The translations under genes and the position numbers were made by a program. Source: Diadophis punctatus similis (taxonomy: Eukaryota > Chordata > Lepidosauria > Squamata > Dipsadidae). From it: 64,000 bases of DNA. The number at the start of each line of letters is the position of its first letter. Position 1 is the first letter of the stretch. Positions 12,943 to 24,649 of this stretch are shown in pieces. The stretch is from contig JALIGW010000016.1 of NCBI GenBank assembly GCA_023053685.1, forward strand, positions 1,639,501-1,703,500, read 5' to 3'. A model generated the notes under the pieces. The model had not been told where the DNA came from. It did no database searches and was given only the letters and a program-made list of their open reading frames with translations.

Positions 12943-15762
12943 TGTTTTTTACATTTCACTTGCAATTCTATGTGTTTTTAAAATAATTTTAATATGTTTT
13001 AGAAAACAGTTTTTGTAGAATTATATCACTCATTCTTTGTTTTATTTGTAATGAATAAATACATAAGTATTTACTTGCTATATGAACCTGGGCATTTAAA
13101 TGTTTTTTAAATGGATTTTAAGATTCTGCAGGAAATCTTTAATAATCTTTAGCTACTTTAGAAAATCTTATAAAAACATTTATGAAAAATAACATCCACT
13201 AGAATAAATAGGTATTTATAAAAAGCAGAACATCCCCACAAATATTTATCTTTTAGAATGGTAATAGAAATATTTTGAATAAATATGGCAATAGTACAAA
13301 GAATTGCATAAGCATACCCTGACAGTCAGTTCACAGATTAAATTCATAGCTATGCAAATACAATTTTTATTCTATTCAACTAATTTAGACTAAGAAAATA
13401 ATATACATTACAATCTTGGACCTATTCAGATTTAAAACTCTTGTCATGTCGCATTCTAAGAAAGTATTGCAGCAAGTCTTCGACTTCTGCTGCTTACAAC
13501 TACTGTATCTGCACCTAAAAATCTGGATTAAATGGCAGTAAAGAGTTAGGATTTTATATCTCTTTGCTATCATCAAGTGACTATCCAGTTTTTGCAACCC
13601 ATACACTACATCTGTTTTCTCCTTTGTGTTTCGGAAGGGATTGAAATAATCTGTCTTCTGCCACAAATAAACTACAGTTTCCTGTTACATAAAATCTGAC
13701 ATGTTATGTTTATTGTACAGTTTATTGTACAGTATTGTACAGTATTTATCACCAAAGTTTGATCTTGATTTGTTGAAGTTTTGATGTCTTCTTGTTTGCA
13801 AAGCCATACAAAAAAGGCTCAGCATGGCTTATTCTCATAATAGTAATATACTGTAGCTTTAAATTGATTATGTTATACACATAGGATTAGTACTAAAACT
13901 AAAAACTGAAAATAAAGGATTTGCAAATATATTAAAACAAACATTTTCTAAGAGCAATAATACTTAACAGATTTTTAAAAGTTTCATCTGTCTTTTTATA
14001 TTTAAATAGCCTATACCTATTGATTACAACTTTTTTCTAACGTTTGAAATATTACATCATGAGTTTAGAAACAAATATAATTTCAAACATATGTTAGAAT
14101 TGGATAAAAAATTTGAAAGATTGCACAATTAGCTGAACTTTTCGCCAAAGTTTTTATCCCAGAAATATCTTCCCATCTACTGTATTCTTATAAACCTATG
14201 CACCTGTAATGCACAAACAAAAAAACCAAAAACACTCATAATATGCACAAAAAGGCATTTACAAGCACATACCCCACAAAAAAAAGCATATAACCCACAA
14301 AAAGCTATCTCTCCTGCTCTATAACAGTAGTGAAACACAAATTAGAATAACAAAATTGGAGACCCCATTTAAAACTACCTCAACTCCTTGATTAATCCAA
14401 GTTAAAGCATCCCTAATTGATGGCCCCAGGTGCTAATTCAACACATTGGGTAAAGGCAAGCCCATCACTTCTCTAATTAGTTCCTGTCAAACTGTTTCTG
14501 TTATTTCCTTACTGTTAGGAAACATTCAATTAGAATATGTCTTCTTGATCAGAATCTGTGACAACCACCTTAAAACTTCGTGTTTGTATGAGGACTCATT
14601 GAAGAGCATTTTCGAATGTGCTGATCAAGTCAACTGTGAAACCAACAGAATTGTCATCAATCCTATATTTAGTTACGAGTGATAATCAAAATATTATGAA
14701 ATACTTTGTCAAATGTTTGCCAATAATATTAAGACAATTTACTAAGGAAATTAAAACCTTTTAAACAATACAGTATGATATAAAGGCATAATGTACTGTT
14801 CAGAAATCCATTCTAATTTTTCGTAATCACATTGTTTTCAAGGTGCTTACAGATTCTTCTTTGGAGGTATGCTGTGGAGATTTAAATTCATCCACAGTAA
14901 ATACGTATCTTTACCAATTAATTTCAAACCCCATTCCTGCCTCTTTATCTTGCTCTTCCCAATTGAAGATAGAAACACTCTTCTCAAAAAATACTAAGTC
15001 AAAATCATGTTTGAGTATTTGTACCCACTAGCATTTCTTTTCTTCACCTGAATATGTGGCATTTTGATTTTTTTCCCCATCTACTTCAAACATGTTTCAT
15101 GAAGCCTTTTTTTACTGTTCTTAATATCCTCAGCTTTAGCATGGGGTTTAGATTTTTCTGACTGGGCTTTAGGTTTTTCTAATACCATCTGTACAGTTAT
15201 TTGATATCTGTTTATAATCTTAATGGTGTCCTAACTCCCTTTACAGTTCCCATATCTGCCTTCTTTTGCTTTTTATGCAGTCAAACATTTTGTATAGTTT
15301 ATTATTTATTTCTTTTCATCACCAGAATTGTAGAGAAATCCAGTCTCTGTATGTACAGGACATAAACATTTGCAAACACAAACACCCAATTAAAACTAAC
15401 AAACATATAGCCAAGTGAACTATAAAATAAAATAAACTGTCCTTTGGGCTGACTTTATGACCTATGATTATTGTGAACATCTATGAGAATAACTGTGTTC
15501 ACATTACCAGTTGCTATTAACCATTTTTAGCTGCAAACATTTCTAGTGACTTTTTCACCCAGACGTACATTGATGTACCATTTCCTAGGAAGATACGTCA
15601 GTAAAGCAGGATGAGAACTAAACTGGCTGGCAGAAATAATGTCATCTGAATATTTGCAATGTTTCTGGTTTTCTCACCAAACCATGGTTAAATGTTAGTT
15701 TTATGTATGAACATAGCAAGGTTCAACTATCGAGAATAAGGTAGGCAGGCAGAGAGGCAGGC

Positions 15763-15764
<2 letters not shown>

Positions 15765-15814
<50 letters not shown>
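15765..15814. repeat. (CAGA)n array next to exon G donor
   Basis: About twelve CAGA units, preceded by GGCAG-rich variants from 15740. In the NBEA transcript it reads (UCUG)n and starts 21 nt past the exon G splice donor. Confidence 0.95.
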
Positions 15815-15815
<1 letters not shown>

Positions 15816-15835
15816 TGATTGGATGTATTACATAC

Positions 15836-16274
15836 CTGTCAAAAGAGTGAAACTGCATTGGAAGAATAGGCTGAGCTTCTCTTTTCAGTGCAGGATCAGG
15901 ATAAGGAATCGGATCAGGCCCACATTCTGGAATTTCAACCGGTGCTGCTACCAGACTTTTCAATATTTCTTTAACATTAATACCTTTGCTTTGGCTAATA
16001 CTTGATATTGAAGATGCAGGCTTCAGAATTTCACTGGGACTTTCCGTTAAACTTTCCTGAGATTTCTTCACCTCAGATGACAAAGTAGATAGCAATTCAC
16101 TCATATTATCTGGACCAGGGCTTGTTTCTAAATCTGTCCCATTTAAAATACTGGGTATTTGTTCCTCTTCAATTCCAGAATCAGTGTGAGGAATAGAGCT
16201 TTCCAATGGAATATCTTCAATTGGTGTTGGAGTTTCTTTTTCTTTGGTATTGTCTGGAAACACAGCAGGAGTTT
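15836..16274 (-). CDS. NBEA: NBEA exon G (large exon, PKA RII-binding region)
   Basis: Largest exon here, 439 nt, phase 1 in and phase 2 out, about 146 residues from ETPAVFPDNTKEKE to MQFHSFDR. Most of it is acidic and Ser/Thr/Pro-rich (SSIPHTDSGIEEEQ), so probably disordered. Two helical islands stand out: MSELLSTLSSEVKKSQ, and INVKEILKSLVAAPVEI, an amphipathic stretch in the part of neurobeachin reported to anchor the PKA RII subunit. Acceptor is ctgttgtag. The donor gtatgt lies only 21 nt from a long CAGA/TCTG array, which is unusual. No stop or frameshift is seen. Confidence 0.96.
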
Positions 16275-17579
16275 CTACAACAGAAATAGTAGAGAAATAT
16301 TCAAGTCTGTAAATTAATAGTGTTATGCTCTCAAAAATTAATAGAAATGTCAACACAAAATAAGGCAGGAAAATATAGGTGGAAGATCCTCCAAAATGCA
16401 TGAGAAACACTTAGAAATACATTCTTATTCTGGAATTTCACAGCAGCCGCAACACAAACATTTACCGGTCCTATGCTGCAAGGCTTCAATGCAAAATCAG
16501 AAAAATAATGCTTCAGAAATGCTTGCTTGGTACTATCAAATTTACCAAAACTAAGTAACATAGCAAAAAAGAACAAATGCATTTTGCTTTCCTCAAAATG
16601 CCCAAGGCCACGCACACAACCATCATTTTTCCCCATATAGTAATACTGTGAAGAAGGTTGCATGGCTGAGGATAGCTATAAACCTAGGTCTTCCGGGTCC
16701 CAGTGCAGTACCTTCTTAACATTCTGTATCTATTCAATAAGTCATTTAGCAGCAAACATGTAAAAAATAACAAGACAGTTGACTGATCTGCTAGTTTCCT
16801 ATATTGTTTCATTGGACCTGCCCAAATAAAGGCATGTCTCACCACCAACCTTTGACAATGACAGAGAAGGCAGCAGATGACCCAACCTGAATTTTGAAGA
16901 CATAGATGTACTGCCTGTGTCAAATTTGACAAGAAATTTTCATCCATGTCAGGTACTTTTTCAATAAGGGAAATCATCAGATTCTAGTTAAGGTGCCCAG
17001 TTCATTCTGTATCATTCCAATTTTCAGAACTACATTTTGAATGCAATACACCTTATAGTAGAAATCAGACAGAATACAGATATTTCTTTTTGTAATTTAA
17101 AATGGAGTACATGACTTAGTATAGTTACTAACAATATTTCAATTGCCATTGAGGTTGTATTATATTTCTCGTAATCAACTTTAGATTTCTTGAGACAGTG
17201 CTGTTCTTGTTCCTATCTCTGAAATTAATTTTAAACAGGAAAATTGTTTTTTTTTAATTAAAGTTTATATACTGAGGTCTGGGATAATTGATTTGTTTTT
17301 GGATTTCAAAAAGATTCTGGGCACCCATATTAAATTTAACAAAGAAATGCAAAATATGCATTTAATTAATGCATATGAGCTGCAGGATGAAGAAAAATAT
17401 TTCTCAAGCATAACATTATTTCTGCTTATAAAAATTCTTCTGGCAAATATTTGACATAGTAAGGCAAAACATTTGCTGTACAAAAGTATAAAATATCTGG
17501 GCAAACTGATGTATTTAAATCATCCCATTTTATATTCAACTATTTTATATATTATTTTAATGATGTTTTGTTCATTTTA

Positions 17580-17965
17580 AAATTGAAGGGTGGGGTTAAA
17601 AGTGACCTTGGGGTCTTCTAGTTCAATCCCCTACCCAGAACAAAAACCTTCAGATTATTCTAGATAAGTAGCTGTCCAATCTGTGATTGAAAACATCAAG
17701 TGGTAAAATGCTTAGAACTCAAAGAGGCAGTCTCTTCCATAGCTCTCATGGTCAGGAAATTCTTTGTCCTTTCAAGTTTGCATATCTCTATGTAAAGTTT
17801 CCATTGGTACTTGTGATACCCTCAAGGATTATGAAAACTAAATCCACACCCTCTTCCTTTTGACATCCTTTAGAAATGAATGACGTGCAGAAGATGATAT
17901 CAAGGCTTCCCTTAGCCTTCTCTTATTTAGGCTAAACATTCAAAATTCTTATTTCCAATTTCTTA
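17580..17965 (-). mobile_element. CR1 LINE 3' end, old copy
   Basis: Recognised by its plus-strand text gaccttggggtcttctagtt, the mirror of the CR1 3' end, and by the sequence that follows it in better copies. Many substitutions show it is old. Confidence 0.7.
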
Positions 17966-18744
17966 TAGAAATAAGAGCACAGTAGATCTATTACTGTAGA
18001 CTTAATCCAGAATTTAGGCCTCTATACACAATATTTATTTCTTTTTTTCAAAAATAACTAAACCTTAAATTTCTTAAGGTTCTTTTTAATGTCTATTTTT
18101 CAAATATTTGATATTTTATAAATAGTTTTCATAAATCTTAGGAACTGTATCAAACTGTAAACTTTATTTTTGTTGATTTCAACTTCTGAAAACACCATAT
18201 AAAAACATGATTTTTATGAAAGATAGTTTCTCTCCTACTTACGGAATTGATAATAGTTAAAATTGCGGACATGGTTTTTACCTAAATTTCCTTTGCTAAT
18301 AACATTCTCTTAATGATAGGATTTGTAGAATAAAGAACTCACTATCACACATATAAATGTTGTTTTATTTCAGTAGGGATAAATAAAGAGCTTAAAATAA
18401 CAGATAATCAAGCAATCTCATTACTTATGATATCTAAAATATCCTAAGAAAAGACCTTCCAGACAATGTCTAGTTGTTCAGTTATTCTGTTGTCATACAG
18501 ATATCACATACCAAAAGAAGCCCACGAGCAGGGGGGGAAATGCAATAGCACCCTTTTTCTTATTCTCCAACTCTGTTATTAAGAACAAATTAAATAAATA
18601 CATACACTCAACTTATAGCTGTTTATGTCATCCATTACAAATTTAACTAATCACCTTTAAAAGCTTTCCAAACTGAAATAATTAGTACAACTTGTGGCAA
18701 TAAATTGCATAGCAAAATTATATATTTAGCTTATCAACCTAGAA

Positions 18745-18908
18745 TTAAGGAGAAATTTGCTGACAGTGAAAACAATTAATCAGTGGAACAGTTTGCCTCC
18801 AGAAGTGGTGGGTAAGATTGGACAGCCATTTGTCCAGAATGGTATAGGGTCTTCTACTCAAGCAGGGGATTAGACTAGAAAACGTCCAAGATCCCTTCCA
18901 ACTCTGTT

Positions 18909-18912
<4 letters not shown>
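18745..18912 (+). mobile_element. CR1 LINE 3' end, 5'-truncated
   Basis: Runs from gagaaatttgctgacagtga to cccttccaactctgttattt, the CR1 3' end in sense orientation, and passes straight into a (TG)n array. Confidence 0.8.

Positions 18913-18967
<55 letters not shown>
18913..18967. repeat. (TG)n microsatellite at a CR1 tail
   Basis: About 27 TG units directly abutting the CR1 3' terminus, the place where a CR1 octamer or pentamer tail is expected. Confidence 0.95.
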
Positions 18968-18970
<3 letters not shown>

Positions 18971-19239
18971 CATATGTATGTGTATGTTTGTATGGAGGGA
19001 GAGGGAGAGAAGGAAAGAGAGAGGATACATGGGTATTTTTTAAAAGCTGAGGGAAAAATCAACTGTATATACCTATATATAAGCCCATCTGGATACTTTT
19101 GGGGTAAATTCTCAACTTATTCCTATGTACTGTATATACAGTACTTACCTGTAACTGGAATCATCTGCAAATTCACACATATAGGTTATCCTCTAGTCTA
19201 GAAGTTATATGTTTCTTGACAAGAGTCTCCTTTTTAATG

Positions 19240-19600
19240 CACTGTATTTATTTATTATATTTACATGGCCACCCATCTCACAAGACTATGACTCTGGACA
19301 GCATACAACAGTGAATTACAAAGAAAACCAATAAGCATATACAATAGTCATGAAAAACTATTAAAAACCAGAGAGGACCCAAGCAATATCTTGGGTACAT
19401 GGAAAGATTACTTGATGAAGCTATCACATTTAAAAAGGGAGCTTCCTGAGGTCAGCTAGGAATAATAAACCCTGCAGTGGCAGCTCCACATACAGGCTAA
19501 AGAATTACAGGAGCCCTCAAGATGACAAAAGTGTAATTCAAAATATCCATACTCTTTTCCTGCTTGGTCTTGTTCTCATGGAAACTCAAGGACCTCTTCA
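19240..19600 (-). mobile_element. L3-type LINE 3' UTR, old copy
   Basis: Starts with an AT-rich tail and then catggccacccatctcaca, the mirror of the L3 3' end that reads gggcggc near the tail in younger copies. No coding part is recognisable. Confidence 0.5.
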
Positions 19601-20144
19601 ATCTCACCATAGCCTAGGTAGACAAATCTCCCCTCTGACATGAGGTGTTAGCTTCAGCTTTGCCAATTGCACTATTTCAGCTTGGAAAACCTAAACTATA
19701 TGTTTGTTCTCTGGGAAATAAGATAAAAATGAAGATAACTTTATCACACTCATAAGAACAAAAAAAAATGTACTTTATTATTCAGATTCGTTAGTGCCTA
19801 TCCAGACTTTGATTTCTTTTACTTGTTCATGGGCAAGGAATGTTCAGTGGAAACTTAACTGAGATCTCTCAACTATAATATAATAGGGTAGAACAGAAAT
19901 CAGCTGCTATCCTTCACTTTATTATTTTCTGCCTTGTAAGAAGCTGACAGCATGGTGCTTGGTTTACTGCTAAAGGTGTCTTCAGCAAGATGGCAAACTC
20001 AGGAATGAGGGTTAGAGAATTGTTTGAGACTTGTACCAGCAGAATAACCGGATTCTACCTGGTCAGTGGTAGCTGTCTTTCAGACTCAGAGAATGTGTCG
20101 GTTGAAACACTAAAACAGAACCTCTTGAAGAGTGATAGGTGCAC

Positions 20145-20642
20145 CACAATATGCCCATATGTCACCACTGTTTCACAAGCTGCACTGGTTGCCAGATCGC
20201 TTTTAGGAGCAAACCAATGTGCTTGTTATGAGGTATAAACCCTTGTGAGTATTTGAAGGATCATCTATTTCCAATAGTTTCTGCTCACCCAGTAAGACTG
20301 AACAGAGTGGGTATGTTCCAGGTCCCTTCAAACAATGTCATCTATCAAGATTTAGGAGGTGACATTCTCTATCAGAAATCCTGCCCTCAGGAAGAGAGCA
20401 TCTTCCCAGAGATCCATATGGTTTTCATACTATTCCAAAAGTAAAACCTGGCTTTGCTCCAAGTTGAGCTCCAAGTTGTTGAGCTTCTGATTTTTTTTCT
20501 TGTTGCATTGAGGGTTTTTTCCCTCCAGTTTACATCTGTTTTTCTTCTTACTTTTATTGTTTTATTGCTTCTTACTTTTAAAAGATAAGTTGCTCAGAGT
20601 TGCCTGTGAGTCAGGCAGCCTTCAAATAAATAAATAAATAAA
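20145..20642 (+). mobile_element. L3-type LINE fragment with AAAT tail
   Basis: Translates in pieces to the RT C-terminus (a LHWLP-like stretch near 20182, then a GYFQ-like stretch) and ends with gagtcaggcagccttcaaat and (AAAT)n. Heavily mutated. Sequence 19990-20144 may belong to it, but I cannot show this. Confidence 0.65.
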
Positions 20643-22920
20643 TTCATTCTTTTTTTTAAAGAGCTGTTCTTCACAGTCCCAACTGCTCAAGTTCAATACT
20701 ATTAATTGCTCAATCTTCTGCTCCAGCTTTACTCTTTCCTGTCACCCAATACTATTGCATTTTCCTTCTCTTTTCTGTTTCTACGTGCTCTGGTAAAATT
20801 TTGTCTAGTTGCTTGAAAACTAACATTGTTTGGTTGTTGCCAATGTTTCTTTTAGCTGAAGTAATTGAGTATAAAACAGTTAACAGTGCTAAAATTTATG
20901 ATCTTCTTCTCCCCATTTTTTAAAAAAATTTTTAATTCTTTCTCTGTTCTGTTCCAGTTTCCTATTCCCTCTTTTATCTGAGCTCTATGAAGTTGGCTTC
21001 CCTTTGATTTTCTGACAGGAGGACAAAGTGAAAAAGTTTGCTGTCTAGTGATCATAAAGTAAAACAGATACTGTACAATCACTAAAAGCATGGCCACTAC
21101 TGTTTCCACTCCCCACTCACAAGCAGTTTGAACCTTAAAATGTTGACATGGACCAAAAGTCATTTCCCTTCTTTGAGCAGCCACAGGTACTGCAGTGACA
21201 CTAATCCCTTCACTTCCATTCTGTGCAAATGTAAAATAAAATCTTGAAAAGATAAATAAAATAAATTGCTTCCACCACCACTGCCTCTTTTTGTTTTATG
21301 CATTCATTTTATCATATGGAACAAAAACAGCAACAAAAAGCATTTATCTGAGATCAAGACACATTATTTCTCCTGAAAGATTTGCCTTCATGGACTGTAG
21401 AATTAAAAAAAAAGGAGGGGATTGGTTTCATAAAAGTTTTAAATACATTACAGGTGAGACAGATGAACGCAGCTGGTGCTAAGGAATCAAGAGGTCCAGA
21501 TTTGTTTCATACTGGCACATAACCTTCATGTGAAAAATTCCAAAAAATTCTAATGGGATATCATTTAGATGGTGAGTAGATGGACTTAATTTCCAATTCA
21601 TCTACTTTCCCAATACACCAGCTAACATGTCCTGGTTTTCCAGAGTGACAAATCAGAAATCTACAAAGAGTTTAAAACTAGAAGACTATTTTCTTTGAAG
21701 TTTTGTCTATATGCATGGTGTGTATAAGCGCAGTTCTAAGTTTACTTCTCAAGAAACCAAGAACTCCAGACACACATAAACACAGAATTCAAGAAGAGGA
21801 CATCAATTAATGTAACTTCATTCATTCATCTCTTTAGAATCCTAGCATTAAATACCAATTTCATCTGCTTCCTAAAAGTATATCTTTATCATAAATGTTA
21901 ATACTGTTAACTTTTTATACTCAACTACTTTAAACAAAAGAAATATTTGCGACAACCAAGCAATTATTTCATTTTTCATAATTAAGAGTTTATTCTGCAG
22001 TTCTTATCAGTTCAGTTTGATGCTATTTAAAATATACAACTACAGCTGAAATCGAGAGGGAGACCTCCCTTATGGACAATGGCCTTCGGCTCAGCAAACG
22101 GTGCTCAACCCGTGCTCAACCCAGCAACTCCGATGGAAAGCTAGGTCGGCTGGGGAGAAAACTCACGGTTCGAAACTCAATGACTGATGTGGTGGAAACA
22201 CCTCACAAGAATGGGAGCAGTAGAAAAACATGCGTCCTATTCAGCCTGAGGACTGAGTCAAAGAGGGGTAATGAAGGCAGGAGGACGAAGATATACAATT
22301 TGACAGACTCAGTCCTCATTGGCTGAAGGGACAGTGTCATCCCATTCTTGGAGATTAGCTGCACCCACTATGGAGAATGTTGAATCTAATATTTTAATCT
22401 TGCCTGATGGGCCGTAGATATCCTTTTACCTACTATTTTTCATAGAATTTTTTTTCCCATAGAAACTGTTAATTTAGTGAATGAATGAAATATAATATAA
22501 ATAAAGAGCATATATCAAAATAACAACATTTATAGCTCTCTTCAAAGGAAGTAAACTTTAGGCCTTAGCTTAAAGCAAAGTCTCTTTGCTTTAAGCTAAG
22601 CAAAGTCTCTTAGTGTATGTGTTTAATTCTTAGTCTAGCCTACAACCTTGGTATTTCCTAATAGTCTCTAATTCAAGTACTTACTAGGTATGACTCTGCT
22701 TAACTATCTGGGATCAGCAAAAGTCAGTCAATTTCTAAACTGTAACATAGTCAATGTATTCGGATAATACAAGATTACTTTCTAGTTTTCCTTTAGGAAA
22801 CTAACGCAAGTATCTCTCTGAAGCTAAGTAATAGTGCATCTGTAGCAAAATAAAACATTTATTTTATCTTACAGTGATTTGAAATATTTAATTCATTTTT
22901 AGTAAATACATTTGGCAGAT

Positions 22921-23100
22921 GGACTCTCACCAGCTCAAGGTTGACTCAGCCTTCCATCTTTCCGAGGTGGGTAAAATAAGGACCCAGATTGTTGAGGGCA
23001 ATATACTGACTCTGTAAACTGCTTAGAGAGGGCTGTAAAAGCACTGTGAAGCGGTATATAAGTCTAAGTGCTATTACTATTGCTATTATGTACTTTGCAT
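22921..23100 (+). mobile_element. Squamate SINE/LINE 3' fragment
   Basis: Carries the familiar block from agccttccatctttccgagg to gcggtatataagtctaagtg, ending in a (CTATTA/CTATTG)n-like tail. This block is common in squamate genomes. Whether it is a SINE or the end of an L2-like LINE I cannot decide. Confidence 0.6.
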
Positions 23101-23804
23101 TATAAAAATCCAAAAATGATAGCTATAATTTCCACTACTTGGTAATTTCAAAATTTTATACATTTGCTATTTAAAATGTATCTACAGCTTACTTCCTAAT
23201 TTTTTATGAAAGCTATATAAGATTCTCACAAAATAAAGACTTTGCAATTTATGATAAACACCTTAACAAAACAAACTGCATTTATCAACTGTGCCACAAA
23301 CAAACAAATCTCTCAAATACAAACATAAAAGTATATGGAAAAAACAGGGAGGAAATGGGACAAAGCAAAGAGTTAGCTATGCTGGGAAGAGAAAGAAAAA
23401 GAAGGAACAAAACAAGATGGAGATGATGTGAGGAAAAGAGATAATTGAATAGGGAAGTGAATGAAGGTCATACCATCATTTATTTTCCAGCATTCTAGTG
23501 CTAAGAATCTATGCCTGGAGTTCTTGGTTTCTTGAGAAGTAAACTTAGAACTGCAGCTATAAACATACTCTATTTATCTATTTATTTAGTCTATCACAGA
23601 AACATGAAAGTCATGCAAGAAAGGTCACTAACACAACCAAAAGGTATACTGCATGTAAAGGGGCAGCATGAAGCAGGTGTCCATGGTTTAAACCATAATT
23701 ACCTTGGTTATTATTGAGAAACATTTAATCATGCAAAAATAACATGCTGATATGAAACAAATATCTGAAAATCAGGAACTATATATTTCTGTAGATCAGA
23801 TTTG

Positions 23805-23862
23805 AATTTGAATTTATTAAAATTTCTATGCCGCCCAACTCCCAGACAGATAGAGAATGTCC
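23805..23862 (-). mobile_element. L3-type LINE 3' end, host of BovB insertion
   Basis: Plus strand shows ctatgccgcccaactcccag after an AT-rich tail, the mirror image of the L3 3' terminus. It is interrupted by the BovB fragment that follows. Confidence 0.6.
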
Positions 23863-23874
23863 AAGCAATGAACT

Positions 23875-24224
23875 TTGTTGTTGTTGTTAGTTGCGAAGTT
23901 CTGTCCGACCCATTGCGACCCCATGGACAACGTTCCTCCAGGCCTTCCTGTTCTCTACCATCCTCTGGAGTCCATTTAAGCTCATGCCTACTGCTTCAGT
24001 GACTCCATCCAGCGACCTCATTCTCTGTCATCCCCTTCTTCTTTTGCCCTCAATCTTTCCCAGCATTAGGCTCTTCTCCTGTGTGTCCTTCCTTCTCATT
24101 AGGTGGCCAAAGTATTTGAGTTTCATCTTCAGGATCTGGCCTTCCAAAGAGCAGTCAGGGTTGATCTCCTCTAGGACTGACCGGTTTGATTGCGTTGCAG
24201 TCCAAGGGACTCGCAGGAGCACTT
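23875..24224 (-). mobile_element. BovB (RTE) LINE 3' fragment with 12-bp duplications
   Basis: On the minus strand it reads PWTATQSNRSVLEEINPD and LKYFGHLMRRKDTQEKS, the C-terminal part of the BovB polyprotein, and ends in a CAA-type tail (plus-strand TTG repeats at 23875). The flanks aagcaatgaact (23863-23874 and 24225-24236) are identical, which shows a 5'-truncated target-primed insertion. BovB is known for horizontal transfer between squamates and ruminants. Confidence 0.88.
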
Positions 24225-24649
24225 AAGCAATGAACTGGAGAGTAGCAATTATTTTAAAAAGCATTCATCAACCCATGCTATTTACAAAATCAGTTACTGT
24301 ATAGGGAAGCATTTCCCTTCTACCATGTTGTAATTTCTCCCTTCATAAAACCTTAAAACAAACAAATATATTAAAAAATGTACATGTAAAAATATGGCTG
24401 TAAAGTAATCTCAGCTGAAGTCAATATAAATAAATTGCTCTGAATAGACATTTCAAAGCATAGTTTCTAGAAAAGGGCTAATAATAATCATAAATCTTTT
24501 CCCACATAGCAATGGAAGTTTAGTTGCCATGTAAATGTTACATATTTGGAAATTTGGAAAATGTGCAAAAAAGCATATCACACTGAAAAAATAGAGAATG
24601 TGTGACTTTGGCAAGCTCCAACAGAAGTGAATATAGACTGTATAGCCCA

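Larger units (their letters stand above)
9544..15835 (-). other. NBEA intron G-H (6.3 kb)
   Basis: Contains the CAGA array next to the exon G donor (15765-15814), a near-palindromic ATCT/AGAT tract (12871-12942), a decayed RTE-type LINE (about 10400-11530) and an ATATG array (9588-9672). 12560-12830 is less AT-rich than its surroundings and unassigned. 13000-15700 is AT-rich with nothing recognised. Confidence 0.65.

Noticed and set aside
15836..16274. Assigning the exons to LRBA
   Set aside because: Several helical segments fit both paralogues, but exons G, H and I (VKKPPPGSLAV, poly-Ser, NIFAATGATPKSM) follow NBEA.
16331..16663. Additional NBEA exon or microexon near 16450-16490 (minus)
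   Set aside because: The open frame has no similarity to NBEA. Candidate splice signals near cataggaccg would give 10 nt and break the phase chain, which is already complete from F2 to G.
16684..16977. 97-codon minus-strand frame as a gene
   Set aside because: No splice or start context and no similarity I recognise. It may be an old repeat.
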